A stretch of DNA of 64,000 bases, taken from the NCBI GenBank assembly GCA_965232485.1, contig OZ246975.1, forward strand, positions 124,001 through 188,000. The letters are read 5' to 3'. This stretch comes from VXPQ01 sp965232485 (lineage in GTDB: Bacteria > Bacteroidota > Rhodothermia > Rhodothermales > VXPQ01). The stretch's first letter is position 1; each line of letters opens with the position of its first letter. A program made the position numbers and the translations under genes. Below the pieces are notes generated by a model. It saw nothing but the letters and a program-made list of their open reading frames with translations, had not been told where the DNA came from and did no database searches. Positions 33,439 to 41,774 of this stretch are shown piece by piece.

Positions 33439-36267
33439 ATGCCCAAACGCGAAGACATTCACCGGATTCTGCTGATCGGAAGCGGGCCCATCGTCATCGG
33501 TCAGGCATGCGAATTCGACTATTCCGGCACGCAGGCGTCGCGCGCGCTCCGCAAGGAGGGGTATGAGGTGGTCTTGATCAATTCCAATCCGGCCACCATT
33601 ATGACCGACCGGTTGACGGCGGACAAGATTTATCTGAAGGATTTGACGCCCGCCTCGATTCGGGAAATCGTCGAGGTCGAGAAGCCGGATGCGGTGTTGC
33701 CCACGATGGGCGGACAAACTGCGCTGAACCTTGCCGGCGCGCTTCAGGACGAGGGGTTCTGGGCGGCGCAAGGCGTGGATGTGATCGGCGTGGATATCGA
33801 CGCCATACGGATTACAGAAGACCGGCAGGCGTTTCGCGACTTGATGGAGCGCATCGGGATTGATCAGGCGCGCAGCCGCGTGGCGAAAAGTTTGCTCGAA
33901 GCCAAGGAAATCGCCCAGGAGATCGGGGAACTTCCCGTAGTGATTCGCCCGTCGTATACGTTGGGCGGGTCCGGGGGCGGGATCGTATGGACCCACGAGG
34001 AATTCGACCGCAAGGTGACGCGGGGGCTGGAAATGTCTCCTGTGCATGAGGTGCTTATCGAGGAGTGCCTGTTCGGCTGGAAGGAATACGAACTGGAGTT
34101 GCTCCGGGACGCCAACGATAACGTCATTATCGTGTGTCCCATCGAAAATGTAGACCCCATGGGCGTGCATACCGGCGATTCCGTAACGGTGGCGCCTGCG
34201 CAGACCCTTACCGACAAGCAATATCAGGGGATGCGGGACGCGGCGATTCGCGCCATGCGTTCGATAGGCACCTTTGCCGGGGGATGCAATATCCAGTTTG
34301 CCTTCGACCCGTCGGGCAGCCGCATGATCGTCATAGAGATCAATCCGCGCGTATCGCGGTCATCTGCGCTGGCTTCGAAAGCGACGGGATACCCGATCGC
34401 GAAGGTGGCGGCGCGCTTGGCGGCAGGGTACACGCTGGACGAGCTGCCGAACGAGATCACGGGCCACACGAGCGCTTGTTTCGAGCCGGCCATAGATTAT
34501 GTAGTGACCAAGATTCCCCGATTCAATTTCGACAAATTCGAAGGAGTGGACGAGGAACTTACGACCCAGATGAAGGCGGTGGGCGAGGTCATGGCGATCG
34601 GACGAACATTTTCGGAGAGCTTGCAAAAAGCCTGGCAAAGCCTGGAAATCGGCTACAACGGCCTGGGTGCGGACCGGGAGGACGCTCCTCCTGCAGAAGT
34701 GCGCGAGCGTTTGGCCAAGCCGTTGTGGGATCGGACGCTTCAGATTCGCAATGCCTTCAAACTGGGGGCGTCTGTAGCCGAGATTGCGGATGTGTCCAAG
34801 GTCGATCCGTGGTTTTTGCATCAGATCAGGGATATTGTGCAGCTGGAGGGGGCGATCGGGGAGAGAACCTTGCAAGAGATGGACGCCGAATTCATGAAGC
34901 GGGTAAAGCAGTACGGCTTCTCCGATATACAGATTGCCTACTTGCTCAATGAGGATGCGACCGAGACGCAGGTTCGGGAGCTCCGAAAAGCGCTGGGCGT
35001 GATTCCGTCGTATCAGGTGGTCGATACCTGCGCGGGAGAATTTCCTGCGGAGACGCCCTATTTCTATTCTTCGTACGAAGAAGGCAACGAAAGCGCGGCG
35101 TCCGATCGCAAGAAGGTGATCATTCTTGGGAGCGGGCCGAATCGCATCGGGCAGGGCATCGAATTCGATTATTCCTGCGTGCATGGCGTGAATGCGGTGC
35201 GGGACAGCGGCTACGAAGCCATTATGATCAACTGCAATCCGGAAACCGTTTCGACGGATTTCGATATTGCGGACAAGTTATATTTCGAGCCGGTGTACTG
35301 GGAGCGGGTCCTTGATATCATTGAGCACGAACAGCCGGAGGGGGTTATTGTGCAGTTGGGCGGGCAGACGGCCTTGAAAATTGCAGAAAAACTGCACGAG
35401 TGCGGCGTCCGGATTTTCGGCACGTCGTATGAAATGATGGACCTGGCGGAGAGCCGGGGCAAATTCTCGCATGTGCTCCGGGAGCTGGAGATACCGTTTC
35501 CGCCCTATGGCGTGGCGGTGACGGTGCAGGAGGCGGTGGCTACCGCCGAGCGCATCGGGTACCCCATTCTGATTCGCCCGAGTTACGTGCTGGGCGGGCA
35601 GGGGATGCGCATTGCGATCAACAAGGAAGAAGTCCGGCATTACACCAAGAAAATATGGACGCTTTTCCCGGAAAATCATGTATTGCTCGACCTGTTCCTG
35701 GAGAATGCCATTGAAATGGATGTAGATGTCGTGCGGGACGGGGAAGAGACGTGGATTGCAGGGATCATGCAGCATATTGAGCCGGCGGGGGTGCATAGCG
35801 GCGATTCGACGGCGGTGTTGCCTCCGTTTTCTCTGTCGGATGAAGTTTTGCAGACGGTTCGCGCGTATGCGCGAGATATTGCCGACCGGCTGGATATTAT
35901 CGGGTTGATGAATGTGCAATTCGCCATCAAGGACGGGATCGCGTATTGCATCGAGGCCAATCCAAGGGCGTCTCGGACCGTGCCGTTCGTTGCAAAGGCG
36001 ACGGGCGTTCCCGTGTCCGATATCGCCACCAAAGTGATGCTGGGCAAGAAACTGGCCGATTTTCGCAAGGCTGGGCAGCTTGCGTCGAGCCTGGAGGGGT
36101 TTGCGATCAAGGAGCCCGTATTTTCCTGGGACAAATTCCCCGAAGTGCCGAAAGAACTGGGCCCTGAAATGAAATCCACTGGCGAAGCCATCGCCTTCGT
36201 GGATGCGCTCAGCGACGAACATTTTCAGCGCCCGTACGAAATGCGCAACCTGTATCTGAGCCGATAG
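33439..36267 (+). CDS. carB: Carbamoyl-phosphate synthase large subunit lacking the MGS regulatory domain
   Basis: 942 aa against ~1070 in enteric CarB. Two ATP-grasp halves are complete: N-terminal half LLIGSGPIVIGQACEFDYSG, RPSYTLGGSGGGI, EINPRVSRSSALASKATG; second half ILGSGPNRIGQGIEFDYSC, RPSYVLGGQGMRI, EANPRASRTVPFVAKATG. The protein stops about 35 residues after GPEMKSTGEAIAF, so the C-terminal methylglyoxal-synthase-like domain, which binds UMP/ornithine effectors in E. coli, is absent. A short CarB of this size occurs in some Bacteroidota. Allosteric control by UMP or ornithine is therefore unlikely. Confidence 0.95.
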   Translation: MPKREDIHRILLIGSGPIVIGQACEFDYSGTQASRALRKEGYEVVLINSNPATIMTDRLTADKIYLKDLTPASIREIVEVEKPDAVLPTMGGQTALNLAGALQDEGFWAAQGVDVIGVDIDAIRITEDRQAFRDLMERIGIDQARSRVAKSLLEAKEIAQEIGELPVVIRPSYTLGGSGGGIVWTHEEFDRKVTRGLEMSPVHEVLIEECLFGWKEYELELLRDANDNVIIVCPIENVDPMGVHTGDSVTVAPAQTLTDKQYQGMRDAAIRAMRSIGTFAGGCNIQFAFDPSGSRMIVIEINPRVSRSSALASKATGYPIAKVAARLAAGYTLDELPNEITGHTSACFEPAIDYVVTKIPRFNFDKFEGVDEELTTQMKAVGEVMAIGRTFSESLQKAWQSLEIGYNGLGADREDAPPAEVRERLAKPLWDRTLQIRNAFKLGASVAEIADVSKVDPWFLHQIRDIVQLEGAIGERTLQEMDAEFMKRVKQYGFSDIQIAYLLNEDATETQVRELRKALGVIPSYQVVDTCAGEFPAETPYFYSSYEEGNESAASDRKKVIILGSGPNRIGQGIEFDYSCVHGVNAVRDSGYEAIMINCNPETVSTDFDIADKLYFEPVYWERVLDIIEHEQPEGVIVQLGGQTALKIAEKLHECGVRIFGTSYEMMDLAESRGKFSHVLRELEIPFPPYGVAVTVQEAVATAERIGYPILIRPSYVLGGQGMRIAINKEEVRHYTKKIWTLFPENHVLLDLFLENAIEMDVDVVRDGEETWIAGIMQHIEPAGVHSGDSTAVLPPFSLSDEVLQTVRAYARDIADRLDIIGLMNVQFAIKDGIAYCIEANPRASRTVPFVAKATGVPVSDIATKVMLGKKLADFRKAGQLASSLEGFAIKEPVFSWDKFPEVPKELGPEMKSTGEAIAFVDALSDEHFQRPYEMRNLYLSR

Positions 36268-36277
36268 GGAGGCTTTC

Positions 36278-36949
36278 GTGGTTGCCCGTGAAGGATACGC
36301 TATCGTATGTGTCGCACTTGCGCTGTCGGCGGCGCTTTTGGGCGGCGGGTTGTTCGTATCGGCGCCCTGGGCCGTGTTTTTGACGGCGGCGGCGACAGTC
36401 CTCGGCGGCGGGGCGCTGTTCTTCTTTCGCGATCCGGTCCGTACGCCTCCGGCAGAGGCCGACCGAATGGCGCTGGCGCCCGCAGACGGCAAAGTGATGC
36501 TCATCGAGCATGAAGCCTCCGAACCGCTGTATATAGGGGGCAAGGCGCAAAAGGTGTCTATCTTTCTTTCCCTGTTCGACGTGCATGTGAATCGCATCCC
36601 GGCGGACGGCGTCGTGGAGCATGTGGATTATGCGCCGGGGGCGTATTTGCCGGCGTGGCGCCCGGAGGCGAGCGAACAAAACGAGCGTTCGGAGATCGGC
36701 GTCCGGCATCCGTCCGGCGCGCGCGTGCTTTTTCGACAGATCGCCGGTTCCGTAGCCCGCCGCATTACGTATCATGTAAAGAAGGGGGATCGGGTCGAGG
36801 CGGGACAGCGCTTCGGGATCATAAAATTCGGATCGAGAATGGATGTGTTCGTGCCGCAGGACGTGATGCTGGACGTATCCGTCGGGGATCGGGTCCGCGC
36901 GGGGGAAACGATTCTTGGGCATTTCCCGGTTTCGGACTGCAAGCCATGA
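36278..36949 (+). CDS. psd: Phosphatidylserine decarboxylase proenzyme
   Basis: Makes phosphatidylethanolamine. 223 aa, the short archaeal/Bacteroidota type. Two hydrophobic helices near the N-terminus (VCVALALSAALLGGG and FLTAAATVLGGGALFFF), FRDPVRTPP, APADGKVM, SIFLSLFDVHVNRIPADG, and the self-cleavage site in IKFGSRMDVFVP, where Ser becomes the pyruvoyl group. Its TGA overlaps the pssA ATG (ATGA), showing translational coupling of successive pathway steps. Confidence 0.95.
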   Translation: MVAREGYAIVCVALALSAALLGGGLFVSAPWAVFLTAAATVLGGGALFFFRDPVRTPPAEADRMALAPADGKVMLIEHEASEPLYIGGKAQKVSIFLSLFDVHVNRIPADGVVEHVDYAPGAYLPAWRPEASEQNERSEIGVRHPSGARVLFRQIAGSVARRITYHVKKGDRVEAGQRFGIIKFGSRMDVFVPQDVMLDVSVGDRVRAGETILGHFPVSDCKP

Positions 36950-37716
36950 CGAACGGCGATTACGACGAAAGACGAAAGGGGCTGCCCCGCGCCGTCGCGC
37001 CCTCGTTTTTTACCCTGATGAATCTGTTGTCCGGGTACCTTGCTATCGTGCAAACCATTGAGGGCCGGTTCGAGTACGCTTGCTGGCTGATTGTGCTGGC
37101 CGGGCTGTTCGATGCGTTCGACGGCATGATGGCCCGCCTTACGGACAGCATAACGCTGTTTGGCGTCGAGCTGGATTCGCTTTCCGACATGGTGTCCTTC
37201 GGCGTGGCCCCATCCGCCCTGATCTATGTGTTCGGCCTGCAGGAATATGGGGCCGTGGGCCTGATGGTTTCGGCCTTGCCGACCATCTGCGGGGCCGTCC
37301 GCCTGGCCCGGTTTAACGTGTGGTTCGATGGCGCGAAGCAGGATTATTTCATGGGGTTGCCTACGCCCGCCATGGCGGCGGTTATCGTGGCTTTTATTCT
37401 CAATTTCGACGAGGCGGGCTGGTTTCACCGGTTCAGTCCGGGTGGATTGTCGGTTTTCATCCCCTTGTCGATCGGGTTGTCGATTCTGATGATTTCGACG
37501 ATAAAATTCGACGCCCTGCCCCGACCCTCCCGCGCGTACATTCGGAATCATCCGCGCAAGGCGACATTGTACGGCGTCGGACTGCTGCTGATTATTTTTT
37601 TGCAGCAGATCGGTTTGCTTGCGGCGCTCGCCAGCTACGTGTTGATCAACGTATGTTACGCCGTGTATTCGCTTTTCAATGGATTGCCCGCGGAGAAAGA
37701 CAAAGAGCAGGCGTGA
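36946..37716 (+). CDS. pssA: CDP-diacylglycerol-serine O-phosphatidyltransferase
   Basis: Makes phosphatidylserine for Psd. 256 aa from ATG 36946. CDP-alcohol phosphatidyltransferase motif D-G-x2-A-R-x8-G-x3-D-x3-D seen as DAFDGMMARLTDSITLFGVE followed by LDSLSDMVSF. Several membrane helices, including FTLMNLLSGYLAIV and GLLLIIFLQQIGLLAALASY. The long upstream extension of the frame overlaps psd and is not used. Confidence 0.95.
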   Translation: MTNGDYDERRKGLPRAVAPSFFTLMNLLSGYLAIVQTIEGRFEYACWLIVLAGLFDAFDGMMARLTDSITLFGVELDSLSDMVSFGVAPSALIYVFGLQEYGAVGLMVSALPTICGAVRLARFNVWFDGAKQDYFMGLPTPAMAAVIVAFILNFDEAGWFHRFSPGGLSVFIPLSIGLSILMISTIKFDALPRPSRAYIRNHPRKATLYGVGLLLIIFLQQIGLLAALASYVLINVCYAVYSLFNGLPAEKDKEQA

Positions 37717-37733
37717 CAGCTCCGTATGGCGTA

Positions 37734-37777
37734 TTTTGGGATACTTTGATCAAAACCGCTTCGCTCAGCGCATTCCT
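37734..37777 (+). repeat. Left-end fragment of the hairpin element family
   Basis: TTGGGATACTTTGATCAAAA then CCGCTTCGCTCAGCGC, matching the first ~45 bp of copies B and C. Interior and right end absent. Located between pssA and purS. Confidence 0.7.
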
Positions 37778-37824
37778 TCCCCTGCCGTCGGGAATGCATG
37801 CCTTGTTTATCGTTTCGCAACGCC

Positions 37825-38076
37825 ATGTATAAAGCCAGCGTCCGCATCACTTTGCGCCCGTCTATTCTGGATCCTCAGGGAAAAGCGACCCGTCACGCTC
37901 TTGAAAGCCTCGGTTTCGACGAGATAGAGCGCGTACGCATAGGGAAATTCGTGGAGCTGTGGATCGACGAACGTACCCGGGAAGACGCCGAGCGCGCGGT
38001 CCGGGCGGCCTGCGAGCGGCTTTTGGCCAATCCTGTGATGGAAGATTTTGAAATTTCCATGAATAAAATTGAATAA
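37825..38076 (+). CDS. purS: Phosphoribosylformylglycinamidine synthase subunit PurS
   Basis: 83 aa from ATG 37825 (MYKASVRITL). Small accessory subunit bridging PurQ and PurL in purine synthesis. Pattern: VRITLRPSILDPQGKATRHAL, GFDEIERVRIGKFVELWID, AERAVRAACERLLANPVMEDF, all characteristic of PurS. purQ and purL are not in the window. Confidence 0.93.
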   Translation: MYKASVRITLRPSILDPQGKATRHALESLGFDEIERVRIGKFVELWIDERTREDAERAVRAACERLLANPVMEDFEISMNKIE

Positions 38077-38117
38077 AAGGCGGCGAAGAGGAATGGCGCG
38101 AGACCGAGACGCGCCGT

Positions 38118-38152
38118 TTGCTTCGCGCGGGGCGTCGCGCGGAGCGAAGCAA
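38118..38152. terminator. Hairpin between convergent purS and ZIP-like gene
   Basis: TTGCTTCGC (38118-38126) pairs with GCGAAGCAA (38144-38152), with further GCG/CGC pairing inside. No U-tract on either strand. Probably a bidirectional mRNA-end hairpin. Confidence 0.5.
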
Positions 38153-38170
38153 CATGGGCGCGGGATTAGC

Positions 38171-38767
38171 TCAATCGCTTTCGTGTCGATGCGCGTGGCG
38201 GCCTTTGTGAAACACGACATGCAGCAACGAGCCGCCGACGAATACCTGATATAGTTCGAGCCCGGTTCCCTCCGCGAAGAGTTGGATTCCCGTGGCGTAT
38301 CCCGCTACGGTGGGCGCAAGGATCGCCGCAATGCCAAGCGAAGCGATCCTGAAGCCATGCTGGGGCAGCAAGAGCCACCAAATCGCAAGCCCCACCAGTA
38401 TGCGGTGAAGCATTACGCTGAGTCCGATGTTGGTCGCGCCCGGCGCGAGGGCCGCCCCTTCCAGAAAGGCGTGTAGCGCCAGGCCGGATAACCCGATCAG
38501 TGTCGCCACCGGGTCGGTATGCGTCGCCAGCGAGGTCGAAAGGCGCTCGATCAGGGCGGGCAACCCGACGCCGAGGGCAAGCGCGACCAGCGTCAGGAAG
38601 CCGTATTCGGGCCAGGCGTGCGGGACGGTTTGCGAGATAATGAGGGCCGGGATGGCTACGTACATGCAGCCGTCGAAGATGCGCCTCGTCCCCGGTTGGC
38701 CATGTAACCATTTATAAAGAAAGGCCCCCAGAATCGGTGCTGCGAGCGAACCGGCGAGTTGCAACAT
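38171..38767 (-). CDS. ZIP-like metal transporter-family membrane protein
   Basis: 198 aa with six or so hydrophobic segments. The segment GLALHAFLEGAALAPG has the H-x3-E-G of ZIP transmembrane helix 4, and HRILVGLAIWWLLLP could be the next helix, but its H-x-x-x-E partner motif is incomplete (HRILVG). The C-terminal tail is His-rich (LLHVVFHKGRHAHRHESD). Shorter than most ZIPs. It may transport or sense divalent metal; the family call is tentative. Lies 58 bp downstream of rnhA on the same strand? No: rnhA is on the same strand and upstream in coordinates of transcription, so both could be cotranscribed. Confidence 0.6.
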   Translation of the reverse strand: MLQLAGSLAAPILGAFLYKWLHGQPGTRRIFDGCMYVAIPALIISQTVPHAWPEYGFLTLVALALGVGLPALIERLSTSLATHTDPVATLIGLSGLALHAFLEGAALAPGATNIGLSVMLHRILVGLAIWWLLLPQHGFRIASLGIAAILAPTVAGYATGIQLFAEGTGLELYQVFVGGSLLHVVFHKGRHAHRHESD

Positions 38768-38825
38768 GGAGACAGGCTATTGCCAGTGCAGATGCGAGGA
38801 ATTTCAGGGATCGGGGCGCGCCGTA

Positions 38826-39284
38826 TCAGGATTCGCTATCTTGCGGGCGTTTGTATTCCTGCAGGGCGGCTACCGCCGCGGCGTCGACCAGGTTGTTGAG
38901 TTCGTTGTCCGCATGTCCCTTGACCTTGATCCATGTTATGCGATGGCGGGCGCTTTCTTCAAGCAATGCTTCCCACAAATCCCGGTTTTCGACGGGTTTT
39001 TTTGCAGAGGTTTTCCATCCGTTGCGTTGCCAGCCGCGGAGCCAGTTTTGGTTGAAGGCATTCGCAAGGTAGGAACTGTCCGTGTGGAGTCGCACCTGGC
39101 AGGGCCTCCGAAGACGCCGAAGCGCCTGAAGCGCCGCCGTAAGCTCCATGCGGTTGTTGGTGGTGTGCAATGCGCCGCCGCTCAGTTGTTTGCGGCGCGA
39201 TTCGTGCATAAGCAAAGCCGCCCAGCCGCCGGGTCCGGGGTTTCCGCTGCATGCGCCGTCCGTATAGATGGTTATGTTTTGCAT
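38826..39284 (-). CDS. rnhA: Ribonuclease HI
   Basis: 152 aa. Removes RNA from RNA-DNA hybrids. Catalytic residues visible: Asp in IYTDGACSGNPGPGGWA (residue ~9), Glu in NNRMELTAAL, Asp in LHTDSSYLANAF, and the late His/Asp in VKGHADNELNNLVDAAA. The basic-protrusion region WLRGWQRNGWKTSAKKPVEN is present. ATG at 39284. A shortened repeat element lies immediately upstream. Confidence 0.96.
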   Translation of the reverse strand: MQNITIYTDGACSGNPGPGGWAALLMHESRRKQLSGGALHTTNNRMELTAALQALRRLRRPCQVRLHTDSSYLANAFNQNWLRGWQRNGWKTSAKKPVENRDLWEALLEESARHRITWIKVKGHADNELNNLVDAAAVAALQEYKRPQDSES

Positions 39285-39297
39285 GTTCAGGCGTCTT

Positions 39298-39460
39298 TAG
39301 GGGTACTCTGATTAAGTCCTCGCAGCCTCACGGAGGGTGCGTCGCGGACGCCATGATCCGAAGCCGCAGCGTTTTCCGTTGATTTCAACGATGCAAACAT
39401 GATGTCCTTTGTGCACGCAAGCGACGCGCTGAGCGAAGTGGTTTTGATCAGAGTATCCCT
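39298..39460 (-). repeat. Interspersed hairpin element, copy G (internally deleted, 163 bp)
   Basis: Both terminal repeats are present (GGGTACTCTGATTAAGTCCT and TTTTGATCAGAGTATCCC), with ATCCGAAGCCGCAGCGTTTT and TTGATTTCAACGATG from the interior, but the whole central hairpin with GGCCTG is deleted. Lies in the divergent region between rnhA and obg. Confidence 0.85.
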
Positions 39461-39535
39461 TAGGGATGCGGCGACAGAACCGTCGCCGCATGAATCCGGT
39501 ACGAAAGCGTTGGCAGGCGCATTATACGCATAATT

Positions 39536-40564
39536 ATGAAATTCGTTGATTACGTAACGATCACCGTTCGGAGCGGGCGGGGCGGGGCGGGCGCGGTCGC
39601 CTTCCGCAGAGAAAAATACGAACCGAACGGCGGTCCCTCGGGCGGGGACGGCGGTCGCGGAGGATCCGTGCTGCTTGAAGGGGACAGCAACCTGTACACC
39701 CTGCTCGATTTGCGCTACAACCGGCGCCATTTCGCCGAAAATGGCGAGGCGGGCGGCGGAAATAATCGGACGGGGCGTTCCGGTCAGGATATTGTGCTGC
39801 GCGTACCGCTTGGCACCATAGTCCGGCAACGCGATTCCGGGAAAATATTGGGCGAGGTGTGCGAGGCGGGCGAGCAACTGGCGCTGGCGACGGGCGGGCG
39901 AGGGGGCAAGGGCAATGCATTTTTCCGGTCGTCGACGAACCGGGCGCCGCGTCACGCCCAGTCGGGCGAAGAAGGGGTAGAGCAGGATATTTCGCTCGAA
40001 CTCCGCTTGCTGGCCGACGTTGGCGTCGTGGGATTTCCGAATGCGGGCAAGAGCATGCTGGTTTCTGTGCTGTCGGCGGCGAAACCGAAAGTGGCGGATT
40101 ATCCTTTCACGACCCTCGAACCTTCGCTGGGCGTCGTGCAGGTCGGGGACTATCAGTCGTTCGTAATCGCCGATATTCCGGGCGTCATTGAGGGCGCGCA
40201 CGAAGGCAAAGGGCTGGGCATCCGGTTTTTGCGCCATATTGCCCGAAATGCGGCGCTCCTTTTTCTCATTCCGGTCGATTCGAAGGATCTGGCGAGGGAA
40301 TACGAGGTCTTGTTGCAGGAATTGGCTTCCTACGACGCCGCCTTGCTTGACAAACCCCGCATCGTAGCGCTATCCAAGACCGATTTGCTGCCTCCCGAGG
40401 AGCGGGATATCGCGTCGGATATTGCGCAAGAGGTTTTTCCCGAGGGCGTCCTGCCGCTGCCCGTCAGTTCGGTGGCGGGTTTCGGCGTGCCTGCGCTGAA
40501 ACGGCGTCTTTGGGATGTGGTTCGGCAGACCAGGGGAGGCGAGGCGTCCAATGACGGAGAATAA
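39536..40564 (+). CDS. obg: Obg-family GTPase
   Basis: Ribosome-associated GTPase for large-subunit assembly and stress response. 342 aa. N-terminal glycine-rich Obg fold (VRSGRGGAGAVAFRREKY, GGDGGRGGSVLL, ATGGRGGKGNAFF); G1 GFPNAGKSML around residue 165, G3 DIPGVIEG, G4 SKTDLL, G5 SSVAGFG. No C-terminal OCT domain beyond the G domain. First gene of the obg-dprA-rluD-hisS-lgt-rlmB series; overlaps dprA by 14 bp. Confidence 0.97.
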   Translation: MKFVDYVTITVRSGRGGAGAVAFRREKYEPNGGPSGGDGGRGGSVLLEGDSNLYTLLDLRYNRRHFAENGEAGGGNNRTGRSGQDIVLRVPLGTIVRQRDSGKILGEVCEAGEQLALATGGRGGKGNAFFRSSTNRAPRHAQSGEEGVEQDISLELRLLADVGVVGFPNAGKSMLVSVLSAAKPKVADYPFTTLEPSLGVVQVGDYQSFVIADIPGVIEGAHEGKGLGIRFLRHIARNAALLFLIPVDSKDLAREYEVLLQELASYDAALLDKPRIVALSKTDLLPPEERDIASDIAQEVFPEGVLPLPVSSVAGFGVPALKRRLWDVVRQTRGGEASNDGE

Positions 40565-41735
40565 TTCAAGACAACGGTCCGCGAGGCCGCAATACGACAT
40601 GGCGACGCCCGGAGCGCCGGATCGCGCAGAACGACGGGCGATGGTTGCGCTTTCCCTGGTGCCGGGGGTCGGGTCGGGTCGCATGCGGGGCCTTGTGTCG
40701 CGCATGGGTTCGGCCCGCGCCGCGCTGGGCGCTTCGCCGTCGTTGCTTGCGTCTGTTCCCGGCATTGGGCGGGAGCTTGCCGCACAGATTGCCGCTGCCG
40801 ATTGCGGAGAGGCTGTCGACAAGCAGTTTGCTCGCGCCGAAGAAATTGGCGCGGAGATGGTGGCCCCCGGAGATCCGAACTATCCGTTTTTGTTGCGTCA
40901 GATAGATGATCCGCCTGCATTTTTGTGGATGAGGGGAAGTTTGCCGGTCCGGGAGGGGCCAGCGCGCGCCCTGGCGGTAGTAGGGACGCGCCGTATGTCG
41001 CCGTACGGCTTGCGCGTGACGAGCGAGTTGACCGAGGCGCTTGTTCGGGAAGGATTTTCGATCATAAGCGGTTTGGCCTACGGTATTGATGCGGCGGCGC
41101 ACCAGGCGGCGCTGGACGCGGATGGCCGTACGATCGCCGTGCTGGGATCGGGCGTCGATCGGGTCTATCCGGCGCGGCACCGGCGTCTTGCCGAAGCCCT
41201 GATCGCCAAAGGCGCCTTGCTGTCTGAATATGCCATGGGCGCGCCGCCGGACGGGGTGCATTTTCCGCGCCGAAACCGGATTGTGAGCGGCCTTGCCCTC
41301 GGCGCCCTGATCGTGGAGGCCCATGAAGAAGGGGGCGCGTTGATTACGGCCCGCCTCGCGCTGGAGCAGAACCGGGAAGTGTTCGCCGCGCCGGGCAGCC
41401 TGCACAGTCCGGCCAGCGCGGGCGTACATCGGCTGATTCAGAGGGGGGAGGCCAAGCTGGTTCAGTGCGTCGAAGATATTCTGGAGGAATTGCAGATCGC
41501 GCCGGGGGCGTCGTCTATGCCCGCGAAGCCGGCGCCTGCGCTCGCCGCGGAGGAGGAGGCTTTGTGCCGGGCCCTTGCCGCCGCTGCAGAACCCTTGCAT
41601 ATCAATACGCTGTGTCTTGCTGCGAAGATGGATCCGGCCATGGCCCTTGCGCACTTGCTCGACCTTGAACTGAAGGGCGTGGTCAAGCAGATGGCGGGCA
41701 AGAAATTTTTCCTGATGGCCGCCCCGGGCGCGTAG
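40551..41735 (+). CDS. dprA: DNA-processing protein DprA
   Basis: Loads RecA on incoming single-stranded DNA in natural transformation. 394 aa from ATG 40551. N-terminal helix-hairpin-helix-like part (VPGVGSGRMRGLV, SVPGIGRELAAQI), Rossmann-like domain with VVGTRRMSPYG, ISGLAYGIDAAAHQAAL, LGSGVDRVYPARH, FPRRNRIVSGLA, and a C-terminal winged-helix (HINTLCLAAKMDPAMALAHLL). Full three-part architecture. Suggests, but does not prove, competence. Confidence 0.95.
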   Translation: MTENNSRQRSARPQYDMATPGAPDRAERRAMVALSLVPGVGSGRMRGLVSRMGSARAALGASPSLLASVPGIGRELAAQIAAADCGEAVDKQFARAEEIGAEMVAPGDPNYPFLLRQIDDPPAFLWMRGSLPVREGPARALAVVGTRRMSPYGLRVTSELTEALVREGFSIISGLAYGIDAAAHQAALDADGRTIAVLGSGVDRVYPARHRRLAEALIAKGALLSEYAMGAPPDGVHFPRRNRIVSGLALGALIVEAHEEGGALITARLALEQNREVFAAPGSLHSPASAGVHRLIQRGEAKLVQCVEDILEELQIAPGASSMPAKPAPALAAEEEALCRALAAAAEPLHINTLCLAAKMDPAMALAHLLDLELKGVVKQMAGKKFFLMAAPGA

Positions 41736-41741
41736 CCCTTG

Positions 41742-41757
41742 TAATCAGCATATCCTC
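41742..41757 (+). repeat. Right-end scrap of the hairpin element family
   Basis: TAATCAGCATATCCTC, matching the right terminal repeat (TAATCAGCGTATCCTT), in the 39-bp gap between dprA and rluD. Confidence 0.5.
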
Positions 41758-41774
41758 AATCTTGTGCGCCGCTC

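Noticed and set aside
38159..38185. GGGCGCGGGATTAGCTCAATC, resembling the start of a tRNA
   Set aside because: Only the D-arm-like text is present; no anticodon or T-arm follows within the right distance.
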